Source of the DNA: Caulobacter sp.
GTDB taxonomy: Bacteria > Pseudomonadota > Alphaproteobacteria > Caulobacterales > Caulobacteraceae
Assembly (NCBI GenBank): GCA_017745235.1
Contig: JAGHZU010000033.1
Coordinates: 1-34,275 of the forward strand
Direction: 5' to 3'
Length of the DNA stretch: 34,275 nucleotides
How positions within the stretch are numbered: position 1 is the first letter of the stretch; every line of letters begins with the position of its first letter. The position numbers and the translations under genes are program-made. Below are positions 1 to 7,418 of the stretch, one piece after another. The notes under the pieces are model-generated. The model saw only the letters and a program-made list of their open reading frames with translations. It was not told the DNA's origin and did not search any database.

Positions 1-448
1 GTCGCCGCTGTTGAGCCCGTCCGGACCGCGCGCGTGGACGTGGACGACACAGGCGCCTGCTTCCCAGCAGCGCGCCGCGGCCTCGCCGCGCCAGCGCCGC
101 GCGAACAGGAACAGCGCCGCCCCGCCGATGAAGGCGCCCAGCAGCGGCGCCGCGCGCGCGGCCCGCCGTGCGGCCGGCGGTGTCGCGGACCCGGCCGGTC
201 GTCTCGCCGGCCCGCTGGCCGACGCGCGAAGCGGCGGCGCCGACGTCCGGGGCGCCGATCTGGCCCGCCCCGCCCAGGGTCCCGCCGACCTGGCCGGCGC
301 CCATGCCGCCCAGGCCCCCGAGGCCGCCGCCGAGCCCGCCCGTGAGGCCGCCGCCGGCGGAACCTCCCAGGATCTGGGCTTCAGCGGCCAGGGGAGCGGC
401 CATCAGGACGGCGACGGCGGCGGCGGTGATGATCGAGGTCTTGCGCAT
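1..448 (-). CDS. Secreted glycine-rich protein, partial, with an apparent reading-frame change
   Basis: The start codon at 448 opens a clear signal peptide (MRKTSIITAAAVAVLMAAPL, cleavage probably after AEA). A Gly-rich low-complexity stretch follows (residues about 27-65), then a charged segment with RVGQRAGETTGRVRDTAGRT. The gene runs off the left edge without a stop. G/C at third codon positions is very high in this frame only down to about position 170. Below that the adjacent minus-strand frame takes over and reads a plausible membrane helix (PLLGAFIGGAALFLFARRW) and then VVHVHARGPDG to the edge. That second frame has no ATG, GTG or TTG start of its own, so a one-base frameshift in the GC-repeat near 150-175, real or a sequencing error, is the simplest reading. 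The HVHAR motif recalls the BKACE/DUF849 family, so a separate overlapping gene remains possible. Function unknown. It lies directly downstream of the secreted protease on the same strand. Confidence 0.55.
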   Translation of the reverse strand, partial: MRKTSIITAAAVAVLMAAPLAAEAQILGGSAGGGLTGGLGGGLGGLGGMGAGQVGGTLGGAGQIGAPDVGAAASRVGQRAGETTGRVRDTAGRTAGRARGAAAGRLHRRGGAVPVRAALARRGRGALLGSRRLCRPRPRARSGRAQQRR

Positions 449-564
449 AGGGTTTCTCCTCGGGTTGGAACCTGCGGCGCGGAGGCTTCCTCCGCGTCCT
501 GCCCCGTCCAACGACCCGCCCCCGGCGTTTCATCCCGGTCGCCGCAATTTTTTTCTCGAAGGAC

Positions 565-1875
565 TCAGCGCCCGGCCTCGACCAGACCCTTGCCGAACTG
601 GGTGTCAGGTCCGGGCGGCCCCAGGTCGACCGCCGCCTGGGCCAGGCGCGCGACGGCCCGGACGGCGGTCGCCGGGTCGGGCGCCGGCGCCAGGGCGGCC
701 AGCCGCGCGGCCACCACCGGGGCGGCGTAGGAGGTGCCCCGCACGCTGGCGCCGCCGCCGCCGGGCGCAGCCACCCTCACCTCCGAGCCGTAGGCGGCGA
801 AGTCGACGTGCAGGGCCCGTCCCGCCTCGGGCAGCAGGCGCCGCTGGCGGTCGACGCCGGTGACGGCGATCACGCCCGGATACGAGGCCGGATAGAGCGG
901 CGGGGCCGCTGGGCCGTCGTTGCCGACCGCGGCGACCACCAGCACGCCCCGGCCCACCAGCGCCCGCACCGCCGCGCCCAGGGCGCCGTTGGCCGGTCCC
1001 ACCAGGCTGATGTTGACCACCGGGACCCTGGCCTGCGCCATCCACGAAAGCGCCCCGACGATCGCCTCGGCCGAGCCGCCGGCGGGACCCGAACCATAGA
1101 CGTCGGCCGCCAGGATCTCGCGCGCGCCGCCGCCCGCCAGCAGCGAGGCCACCGCCGTGCCGTGGGCGCTGGGCGCCCCGCCGCCGGGGGCGAAGCCGCG
1201 CCGGGTCAGCTTGACGCCGGCGAAGGCCCGCTCGCCCGCCGACACCCCGCCGTCCAACAGCCCCACCCGGCCCGCCCGAGCCGCTGGCCCGGAAGCCGCC
1301 GGCGCCGCGCCCGCGCCCGCGCCGCCCGCCCCGGCGTAGAGGTGGTTGAAGTCGTAGTCGCCCGCGGCGTCCAGCGCCCGCAGCCGGGCCACCGCGGCCC
1401 GGACATCCATGCCCCTGGGCGGGGCCAGGGTCACCAGTTCCAGCCCCAGAGGGCCGGAAGCCATGCGGCGCTCGACCTTGAAGCCCTCCGCCTTCGCCTG
1501 CGCCAGGGCCTGGGACGAAGGCGAGACCGCCAGGACCTGGCCGCGCACCACCGGCTGGCCCAGGTCGTCGCGGTCCAGCGCCCGGGGGTCCTGTGCGACA
1601 CGGGCGCGCAGCCGGTCCAGCCGGGCCGCCTCCAGCGCCTCGGGGACCAGCCGCCCGGGCGACAGGTCCTGCCCGGCCTTGGACAGGCGGTCGATCAGCG
1701 GCTCGACCGAGGTCGCCGGCTCGCGCGCCGCCTCGCCCAGCGGCGTTTCGGGCAAGGGCGCCGGCAGGCCCCGCAGCACCGACGAGGGCGAGGGCAGCAG
1801 CTGGGCGCGCGCGGCCCCCGTTCCGGCCAGGGCCAGCAACATCGACATCAGAAGAGCGATCGGCGCGCGCGTCAT
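565..1875 (-). CDS. Secreted subtilisin-like (S8) serine protease
   Basis: This 436-residue protein has a signal peptide (residues 1-24, ending ARA before QLLPS), a prodomain-like region to about residue 180, an Ala/Gly linker, and a peptidase S8 domain from about 203 to the C-terminus. The triad is visible: Asp208 in GLLDGG, His238 in SAHGTAVASLLAG and Ser382 in RGTSYAAPVVAA, with oxyanion Asn319 in AAVGNDGP. It should be an active endopeptidase in the periplasm or outside the cell. The ATG at 1875 was chosen because the signal peptide begins there; an upstream in-frame start at 1944 would only add a non-signal head. It is transcribed divergently from the ECF sigma gene across about 150 bp, suggesting membership of that regulon. 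The substrate cannot be told from sequence. Confidence 0.93.
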   Translation of the reverse strand: MTRAPIALLMSMLLALAGTGAARAQLLPSPSSVLRGLPAPLPETPLGEAAREPATSVEPLIDRLSKAGQDLSPGRLVPEALEAARLDRLRARVAQDPRALDRDDLGQPVVRGQVLAVSPSSQALAQAKAEGFKVERRMASGPLGLELVTLAPPRGMDVRAAVARLRALDAAGDYDFNHLYAGAGGAGAGAAPAASGPAARAGRVGLLDGGVSAGERAFAGVKLTRRGFAPGGGAPSAHGTAVASLLAGGGAREILAADVYGSGPAGGSAEAIVGALSWMAQARVPVVNISLVGPANGALGAAVRALVGRGVLVVAAVGNDGPAAPPLYPASYPGVIAVTGVDRQRRLLPEAGRALHVDFAAYGSEVRVAAPGGGGASVRGTSYAAPVVAARLAALAPAPDPATAVRAVARLAQAAVDLGPPGPDTQFGKGLVEAGR

Positions 1876-2027
1876 CGGACCTGTTCTAACTCTCACGTGA
1901 TCTCGCCTACCCCATGTCCATGATGGCCGGGCCGCGACAGTCATGGAATAGTCGGAGAAACAGTTCCGGCCTCATGGACGAAACGCCCATGACCGATCGT
2001 TTCTTCCGCAGGTGACGAAGGCGAACC

Positions 2028-2528
2028 TTGGATTCCTTCCAGACAGACATGCTGGCCCTCCTGCCCCGCCTGCGCCGGATGGCGCGAGTGATGGCCTGGG
2101 AGCCGGCGGACGCCGACGACCTGACGCAACTGACGCTGGAGCGCGCCCTGCTCCGGCGCGACCAGTGGCGTCCCGGTACGCGGCTGGACAGTTGGATGTT
2201 TCGGATCATGCGCAACGCCTGGATAGACGAGACGAGAAGCCGGCGGCGGCGAAGCCAGGTGTTCGGAAGCTCGGACCTGGCCGAACTGGCCGCCGATCCG
2301 GCTGTTCCGTCCCTGGAGGCGCGGCTGGCCGCCTCGGCCGTGGAACGCGCGCTGGACGCCCTGCCCGAGGACCAGCGCCTGGCCGTCGCCCTGGTGCTGA
2401 TCGAGGGCCTGTCCTACCAGGAGGCCGCCGACTGCCTTGAAGTGCCCATGGGCACCCTGACCAGCCGCCTGGCGCGGGGTCGCGCCACGCTGCAGACTGC
2501 GCTGACCGAGCAAGGAGCCTTGCCATGA
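2028..2528 (+). CDS. ECF-type RNA polymerase sigma factor
   Basis: The 166-residue protein has the two-domain layout of group IV sigma factors. Region 2 spans about residues 8-75 (ADADDLTQLTLERAL, then TRLDSWMFRIMRNAWIDETR). Region 4 spans about 103-155 (LPEDQRLAVALVLIEGLSYQ, EAADCLEVPMGTLTSRLARG) with a helix-turn-helix. It directs RNA polymerase to stress promoters when released by its anti-sigma partner. The start is TTG at 2028, since an in-frame stop lies at 2013 and MDSFQTDMLALLPRLRRMAR matches the usual ECF N-terminus; ATG at 2049 is the alternative and would cost seven residues. Its stop overlaps the next gene's start in ATGA at 2525, indicating translational coupling. Autoregulation is usual for the family, but I could not fix a convincing promoter. 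Confidence 0.95.
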   Translation: MDSFQTDMLALLPRLRRMARVMAWEPADADDLTQLTLERALLRRDQWRPGTRLDSWMFRIMRNAWIDETRSRRRRSQVFGSSDLAELAADPAVPSLEARLAASAVERALDALPEDQRLAVALVLIEGLSYQEAADCLEVPMGTLTSRLARGRATLQTALTEQGALP

Positions 2529-3355
2529 CCGTGCCGGACGAAGAGGTCTTCGCCTTCGTGGACGGCGAGCTGCCGCCCGAGGACATGGCGCGCATCGAAG
2601 CGGCCATGGCCACCGATCCCCAGCTCGCCCTGCGGGTCGAGACCCAGCGCGCCCTGCGCCGCCTGCTGTCGGGCGCCCATGCCGGGGTGATGGGCGAGAC
2701 CCCGCCCGAGCGGCTGACGGCCACCGCCGGCGGCGAGGCGCCCAAGCCGGTCCGCCCGGCCGAGGTGATCGCCTTCCCCGGCGCCAAGGCCAAGACCAAG
2801 GCCAAGCCGCCCAAGCCTCCCCGCCCCGGTCCGCGCGAACCGATCTTCAACAAGAACGCGGGCGCGATGGGAAGGGGGCTGGGCGTCTGGCTGGGCCTGG
2901 CCGCCTGCCTGGCCGTGGGCCTGTTCCTGGGTCGCGCCGCCATGCCGCCGGCGGCCACCCTGACCGGGGCCGACGATCCCGCGCCGATCGCCGGCGGCGC
3001 CCTGGCCCAGGCCCTCAACGAACGCGTCTCCGGCCAGGACCAGGGTCCGGTTCGCATCGGCCTGACCTTCCAGAACCAGGCCGGCGCCTATTGCCGCACC
3101 TTCCGGGCCGACGGCCAGGCGCCCAAGGCCGGCGTGGCCTGCCGCGAGGGCCGCATGTGGCGGGTGAAGGCGGTCGTGCCCGCCTCGCCGGCCCAGACCG
3201 GCGACTACCGCACGGCCGGCTCCGAAACCCCGGCCGCAGTGCTATCGACGGTGGACGCGATGATCGCCGGCGCCCCGCTCGACGCCGGCGCCGAGGCCAG
3301 GGCCAAGGCCGCCGGCTGGAAGGCTGCCAAAGGCGCCGCCTCCCGGACGGACTGA
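2525..3355 (+). CDS. Membrane-anchored anti-sigma factor
   Basis: This 276-residue protein is coupled by ATGA to the ECF sigma gene. The N-terminal cytoplasmic part begins VPDEEVFAFVDGELPPEDMA, the pattern seen at the start of many alphaproteobacterial anti-sigma factors, but lacks the HxxxCxxC zinc motif of ZAS-type proteins. A Lys/Pro-rich linker (about 85-107) leads to one transmembrane helix (about 117-139, GLGVWLGLAACLAVGLFLG). The remaining residues, about 140-276, would be periplasmic and contain exactly two cysteines, Cys190 and Cys206, which could form a disulfide. Role inferred: it holds the sigma factor inactive until an envelope signal is sensed. The exact family is not certain from sequence alone. 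Confidence 0.87.
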   Translation: MTVPDEEVFAFVDGELPPEDMARIEAAMATDPQLALRVETQRALRRLLSGAHAGVMGETPPERLTATAGGEAPKPVRPAEVIAFPGAKAKTKAKPPKPPRPGPREPIFNKNAGAMGRGLGVWLGLAACLAVGLFLGRAAMPPAATLTGADDPAPIAGGALAQALNERVSGQDQGPVRIGLTFQNQAGAYCRTFRADGQAPKAGVACREGRMWRVKAVVPASPAQTGDYRTAGSETPAAVLSTVDAMIAGAPLDAGAEARAKAAGWKAAKGAASRTD

Positions 3356-3375
3356 GGTCGATCCGGAAGGCGGCA

Positions 3376-3419
3376 GGTCCGAGCCCTCGCAGGGGGGAAT
3401 GCGGGGGTAGGCTCGGACC
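3376..3419. repeat. Perfect 10-bp stem-loop between convergent genes
   Basis: GGTCCGAGCC at 3376-3385 and its exact reverse complement at 3410-3419 enclose a 24-base G-rich loop. It lies between the ends of the anti-sigma gene (3355) and the minus-strand gene ending at 3457. No T-run follows on either strand, so it is not a standard intrinsic terminator. It may still stop or protect the two convergent transcripts. Confidence 0.5.
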
Positions 3420-3456
3420 GGCTCGAACCGGCTGGGCCGGTGTCTGGTGCGGAGCC

Positions 3457-3669
3457 CTAAGCGATCATGTCCAGCAGCGCGCCGGTCATCTCGTCGGCCG
3501 TGCGGATGACAGCGGCGTTGGCCTTGAAGTCGGTCTTGGCCGAGACCTGCTCGACCGCCTCGCGGCCGAGGTCCAGGTCGTTGGCCCAGGCGGCGGTGCG
3601 CTGGGCGCTGGCGCTCAGGCGATCGGCGGCGGCCATCATGCCGGCGCCGGCGGTGGCGAGAACCTGCAC
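3457..3669 (-). CDS. Mini flagellar basal-body rod-like protein
   Basis: The 70-residue protein opens MQVLATAGAGMMAAADRLSA, resembling the short N-terminal helix of rod and hook proteins. It closes with REAVEQVSAKTDFKANAAVI and RTADEMTGALLDMIA, closely matching the C-terminal helix domain of flagellar rod/hook proteins (Flg_bbr_C pattern: vel...a..ay.aNa.vi.t.dem...ll). The whole central domain of FlgC/FlgG-type proteins is missing. Such 70-90-residue proteins occur in other alphaproteobacteria and are usually annotated as flagellar basal-body proteins. A structural role is uncertain. No other flagellar gene is nearby except the even shorter relative at 3943. It converges on the anti-sigma gene. 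Confidence 0.82.
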   Translation of the reverse strand: MQVLATAGAGMMAAADRLSASAQRTAAWANDLDLGREAVEQVSAKTDFKANAAVIRTADEMTGALLDMIA

Positions 3670-3770
3670 GTCCGTCTCCCTTGGTGTCCGAGGCGACTGT
3701 GGGGCGCGCCGGTTAATCGGGACTGACGAAAGACGGTGAAGTTATGCGGTTAACCGCCGACCTCCCCAGC

Positions 3771-3902
3771 CGTCATCCCGCGCCTTGTGCGCGGGCCCTA
3801 TCTGTCTGGTGCAGTTCGGGGGTGGGGTTAGGTCAGAGATCCGTCGGCGACTTCAGGTGGCGGGCTGAGCCATGGTTCCCGCGCACAAGCGCGGGATGAC
3901 GG
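3771..3902. repeat. Inverted pair of REP-like elements
   Basis: Two 26-28-base copies lie in opposite orientation. The left is at 3771-3798 (CGTCATCCCGCGC, then CTTGTGCGCGGG). The right is at about 3875-3902, reading CCCGCGCACAAGCGCGGGAT. They are identical over about 25 bases apart from one inserted C in the left copy. Each copy is itself partly palindromic (CCCGCG...CGCGGG). Together they can form a long hairpin of about 130 bases. The 3670-3942 gap between the two mini rod-like genes holds this pair and no gene that I can support. Confidence 0.8.
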
Positions 3903-3942
3903 GCGGGAAAGACCGCGCCCCTTCGTCGGGTCCCGTGCGTCG

Positions 3943-4137
3943 TCAGGCGCTGATGTTGACCAGGACGCCGGTCAGCTCGCCCGTGACCTGGCCGAGGGCC
4001 GCGCCGGCGGCGGCGGTCGCCTTGGCCGCGTCCTGGGCCACGGCCAGCCGGGTCAGGTCGACCGGCGGCGGGGCGCTCTGGGCCGGAGCCGGGGCGCGCT
4101 GGGCGAAGCTGGCGGCGGAAGAGGCGGAAACCTGCAC
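3943..4137 (-). CDS. Short protein resembling the mini rod protein at 3457
   Basis: This 64-residue ORF starts MQVSASSAASFAQRA, continues through a Pro/Ala linker, and ends in a helix AQDAAKATAAAGAALGQVTG finishing ELTGVLVNISA. It shares the MQV start, the length, the orientation and a TGxLL-x-I-A-like C-terminus (TGVLVNISA against TGALLDMIA) with its neighbour. Its C-terminal helix has lost the NAAVIRTADEM signature. It may be a diverged duplicate, or an independent small protein of similar composition. A purine-rich GGGAG lies just upstream of the start. Function unknown. Confidence 0.6.
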   Translation of the reverse strand: MQVSASSAASFAQRAPAPAQSAPPPVDLTRLAVAQDAAKATAAAGAALGQVTGELTGVLVNISA

Positions 4138-4372
4138 GGCGTAGTCCTTTGGGAGCTCCCTTTCGGGACAGCGCCAAACTGGCGGCCAACCCTTAAGCCC
4201 CGCTGACCAAACACGGTAAATGCGGCCTTCACGTCCGCCGATCCGGCGTCTTCGGCCTTGATTTCATGGCGCATTACAAAACGTTCAGGTCGGCAAACCT
4301 CGACAAGACCGCCACACTCCGGCCAAGGTTCGCGCTTTCGCGGGGAGAGCCCCGCCTCGGAGCCCATTGTCG

Positions 4373-6043
4373 ATGTCGTTCTCCCGTCGCGCCGCCCTCG
4401 TCGGCGCCGCCCTGCTGCTGACCGTCCAGCCCGCCCTCGCCGCCCCGTCCGCCGCCAAGCCCAAGCCCGCAGCAGCCGCCACCGCGCCCGCCTCGGACTT
4501 CAAGCCCTCGGCCGAGGCGCTGAAGGCCCACATGTCGTTCCTGGCCGACGATCTGCTGGAAGGCCGCGAGTCGGGCACGCGGGGCTATGACATCGCCGCC
4601 CTCTACGTGGCATCGCAGTACGCCCAGCTGGGCGTCAAGCCGGCGGGCGGAAACGGCTCGTACCTGCAGCCCGTGCCGCTGACGGCCTACCGCTCGGCCT
4701 CGCAGGGGTCGTTCTCGGTGAACGGCGTCGACGGCAAGCGCACCCTGGTCTTCGGCGAGGACTACCTGCCCGCCGCCCTGGCCCAGACGGCCGAGGCCAA
4801 CATCACCGCCCCGCTGGTCTTCGTCGGCTACGGCGTGGTGGCCCCCGAGCGCGGCCGCGACGACTATGCGGGCCTGGACGTGAAGGGCAAGATCGTCGTC
4901 TTCCTGAGCGGGGCGCCCACCGGCTTCCAGACCGAGATCCGCGCCCACTACGGCAACCCCAACACCAAGCGGGCCGAGGCCGCCAAGCGCGGCGCGGTCG
5001 GCGTCATCACCATCCCCACCGCCAGCGGCGAGAAGCGCCGTCCGTTCTCGCGCGGCGTGCCCGGCTACCAGGAATGGCGCATGACCTGGCGCGACGCCCA
5101 GGGCGTGGCCCACGTGCGGGCCGCTTCGGCCCCCAGCCTGGCCAGCGTCAGCCTCCAGGGCGCGGCCAAGCTGTTCGCCGGCTCCCGCATCAGTCTCGAC
5201 AGCGTGCTGGAGACGGCCGAGACGCCCGAGGGGCTGGTCAAGGGCTTCGACCTGCCCAGCCAGGCGACCATCGGCCTGAAGACCGAGATCGAACAGCGCA
5301 TGAGCAGCAACGTGGTCGGCCTGATCGAGGGCTCCGACCCGACGCTGAAGGCCCAGACCGTGGTCCTGTCGGCCCACCTGGACCACCTGGGGATCAGCGA
5401 CCACGGGACCAACCCGGACAAGATCAACAACGGCGCCCTGGACAACGCCTCGGGCGTCGCCACGCTGCTGGAGGTGGCGCGCGGCTTCAAGGAATCGAAG
5501 GTCCGCCCCAAGCGCTCAATCCTGCTGCTGGCCGTGACCGCCGAGGAGAAGGGCCTGATCGGCTCGGAGTACTTCGCCTACAACCCGACCGTGCCGAAGG
5601 CCGACCTGGCCGCCGACGTGAACCTCGACATGCCGGTGCTGCTGTACGACTTCCAGGACGTGATCGCCTTCGGGGCCGACCGCTCCAGCATCGGCCCGGC
5701 CGTGGCGCGCGCCGCCGGCCGCGTGGGCGTTGGCCTGTCGGACGACCCGATGCCGGAAGAGGGCCTGTTCACCCGCAGCGACCACTACCGCTTCGTCGAA
5801 CAGGGCGTGCCGTCGGTGTTCCTGATGACCGGCTTCAAGAACGGCGGCGAGAAGGCGTTCCGCGACTTCCTGGCCACGCACTACCACAAGCCCAACGACG
5901 ACCTGAACCAGCCGATCGACTACAACGCCGCGGCCCGCTTCGCCCTGGTCAACTACGAGATCGCCCGCGAACTGGCCGACGCGCCGGCGCGGCCCAGCTG
6001 GAACCAGTACGACTTCTTCGGCGACCTGTTCGGCGGGAAGTAG
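4373..6043 (+). CDS. Secreted M28-family zinc aminopeptidase with PA domain
   Basis: The 556-residue protein has a Tat-like signal peptide (MSFSRRAALVGAALLLTVQP, twin Arg at 5-6, ending ALA), an Ala/Lys/Pro linker, a protease-associated (PA) insert around residues 140-270, and an M28 catalytic domain from about 310. Metal and catalytic residues are all visible: His335 and Asp337 in SAHLDHLG, Asp357 in GALDNASG, Glu391-Glu392 in AVTAEEKG, Asp419 in NLDMP, and His503/His505 in THYHKPNDD. It should cleave N-terminal residues from peptides in the periplasm using two zinc ions. ATG 4373 is preferred; TTG 4367 is in frame two codons earlier, and the GGAG at 4358 could serve either. It appears monocistronic. 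Confidence 0.93.
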   Translation: MSFSRRAALVGAALLLTVQPALAAPSAAKPKPAAAATAPASDFKPSAEALKAHMSFLADDLLEGRESGTRGYDIAALYVASQYAQLGVKPAGGNGSYLQPVPLTAYRSASQGSFSVNGVDGKRTLVFGEDYLPAALAQTAEANITAPLVFVGYGVVAPERGRDDYAGLDVKGKIVVFLSGAPTGFQTEIRAHYGNPNTKRAEAAKRGAVGVITIPTASGEKRRPFSRGVPGYQEWRMTWRDAQGVAHVRAASAPSLASVSLQGAAKLFAGSRISLDSVLETAETPEGLVKGFDLPSQATIGLKTEIEQRMSSNVVGLIEGSDPTLKAQTVVLSAHLDHLGISDHGTNPDKINNGALDNASGVATLLEVARGFKESKVRPKRSILLLAVTAEEKGLIGSEYFAYNPTVPKADLAADVNLDMPVLLYDFQDVIAFGADRSSIGPAVARAAGRVGVGLSDDPMPEEGLFTRSDHYRFVEQGVPSVFLMTGFKNGGEKAFRDFLATHYHKPNDDLNQPIDYNAAARFALVNYEIARELADAPARPSWNQYDFFGDLFGGK

Positions 6044-6056
6044 GGGACGGGAAGCC

Positions 6057-6085
6057 CCCCGGGTCGCGCAAAGCGCGCCCCGGGG
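6057..6085. terminator. GC-rich stem-loop after the M28 gene
   Basis: CCCCGGG and CGCGC on the left pair with GCGCG, CCC and GGGG on the right around an AAA loop, starting 14 bases after the M28 stop. No T-run follows, so it is a weak or factor-dependent terminator candidate only. Confidence 0.4.
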
Positions 6086-6185
6086 ATGGCGCCGGGCCGG
6101 AGGGGGCTCTCCTCCGCATCCATCCTTGACCCCGCCCCCGCCCGGCGCGATTTTGCCGCCGTCCGATCATCCGGAGGCGGGACGA

Positions 6186-6842
6186 GTGCTGAGCGTGGGA
6201 TCCCTGCTGAGGATCGGCCTGATCGTGCCGGCGGCGATGGTCGCCGACGTCTGGCTCGCCCAGCGGATGTTCCCCGGCTTCAATCCCGGCGCCCAGTTCA
6301 TCAGCGAGCTGGGCGGGCCGGCCGCGCCCAATCCCCTGATCTTCAACGTGGGCATGGTGCTGGCGGGCCTGGCCGGCATGGCGGCGGGCGCGGGCTTCGC
6401 CCAGGCGCTGGAGCACGCCGGCGGCCGTCGCCGGGTCTCGGCCTTCGCCGGCCTCTGGGTGGCGCTGACGGGCCTGGGGGCCCTGTTCGCGGGCCTCTTC
6501 CACTGGCCCGACCCCATGCACCGCGCCTGCGGCGTGGGCCTGGCCATCCAGTTCGCCCCGCTGTTCACCGCCTGGGCCCTGTGGGGCAAGCCGGAGCATG
6601 CGCGACTGGCGCGGTTCTCGCTGGGCTGGTTCTTCTTCCTGCTGCTGGTCTTCGCCCTGCTGACGGGCGTGTGGAACGTGCGGACGGGCGCCGACGTCGG
6701 CTTCTGGCAGCGCGGCCACGCGTTCCTGGGCCTGCTGTGGCTGGCGATCGTCGCGTTCGCCCTGGACCGCCACTGGCGCGCGCGGCCCGCCGCTCCCGCG
6801 TCCGAGGACGCCGAACCCGCCTACGCGCCGGCGGCCTCGTAG
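6186..6842 (+). CDS. DUF998-like integral membrane protein
   Basis: From GTG at 6186 the product is 218 residues with six predicted membrane helices (for example GLIVPAAMVADVWLA, VGMVLAGLAGMAAGAGF, WVALTGLGALFAGLF and WFFFLLLVFALLTGVW) and a short Pro/Ala/Glu tail. FNPGAQFISELGGPAAPN near the N-terminus fits the DUF998 family, whose function is unknown. The GTG is chosen because GGAGG lies 7 bases upstream; TTG 6126 would add a Pro-rich head with no ribosome site, and GTG 6195 is another option. Its last 22 bases overlap the 3' end of the opposite-strand PEBP gene. Confidence 0.8.
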   Translation: MLSVGSLLRIGLIVPAAMVADVWLAQRMFPGFNPGAQFISELGGPAAPNPLIFNVGMVLAGLAGMAAGAGFAQALEHAGGRRRVSAFAGLWVALTGLGALFAGLFHWPDPMHRACGVGLAIQFAPLFTAWALWGKPEHARLARFSLGWFFFLLLVFALLTGVWNVRTGADVGFWQRGHAFLGLLWLAIVAFALDRHWRARPAAPASEDAEPAYAPAAS

Positions 6843-7372
6843 GTCGCCACCAGGTCGTCGGACGCCAGGGCGTCGCCCTTCAGCGCGTCGACCAGCTGGG
6901 CCAGCGGCGTCTCGGGTCCGAACGGCAGGCGCGCGCCCAGGGCGAAGATCTGGATGTGGTAGTGGTGGACGCCATGGCCCGGCGGCGGGCGCGGGCCGAA
7001 CCAGCCGATCGAGCCGCTGTCGTTGCGCCCCTGGGTCGCGCCGCCGATCAGGCCCAGGCTGGCCTCGTTCGGCAGCCCCTCCGGCAGGCTGGTGGCCTCG
7101 CCGGGGATGTTCCAGATCAGCCAGTGCACGAACGGCCGCTCACGCGGGGCGTCCGGGTCCTCGACGACGATGGCGTAGGCCGCCGCGTCCTCGACCGGGG
7201 TCCAGACCAGAGGCGGCGAGAGGTTGTCGTGATAGGCGCTGTGACGATCGGGCAGGCGGTCGTCCAGATCGAGGGCCGGCGTGGTCAGGATCAGGCTGCG
7301 CTCGCCATAGGGGCGGACCTTCAGCGAGACGATCGCCTCGCCGGAGTGGCCGGGGGTCTGGGCTTGGGACAT
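6821..7372 (-). CDS. YbhB/YbcL-family (PEBP-like) protein
   Basis: The 183-residue protein belongs to the phosphatidylethanolamine-binding/Raf-kinase-inhibitor-like family. The ligand-pocket signatures are present: NLSPPLVW, VVEDPDAPRERPFVHWLIWN, GSIGWFGPRPPPGHGVHHYH and a terminal FGPETPLAQLVDALKG helix. The bacterial members are cytoplasmic small-molecule or lipid-headgroup binders of unclear role. A strong AAGGAG lies 7 bases before the ATG. It faces the DUF998 gene, and their coding regions overlap by 22 bp tail to tail. Confidence 0.93.
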   Translation of the reverse strand: MSQAQTPGHSGEAIVSLKVRPYGERSLILTTPALDLDDRLPDRHSAYHDNLSPPLVWTPVEDAAAYAIVVEDPDAPRERPFVHWLIWNIPGEATSLPEGLPNEASLGLIGGATQGRNDSGSIGWFGPRPPPGHGVHHYHIQIFALGARLPFGPETPLAQLVDALKGDALASDDLVATYEAAGA

Positions 7373-7418
7373 CGGGGGGCTCCTTCGCAGGACAGAACCC
7401 CCGAGCCGAACGGCCGGT

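Noticed and set aside
1876..2027. A defined ECF promoter in the divergent region
   Set aside because: GGAA-type motifs face both ways, but no matching -10 element at 16-17 bases could be found, so no promoter is annotated.
3833..4189. 118-codon minus-strand frame overlapping the 64-residue gene
   Set aside because: Arg/Gly/Pro-rich shadow covering the REP-like repeat and lacking any ribosome site.
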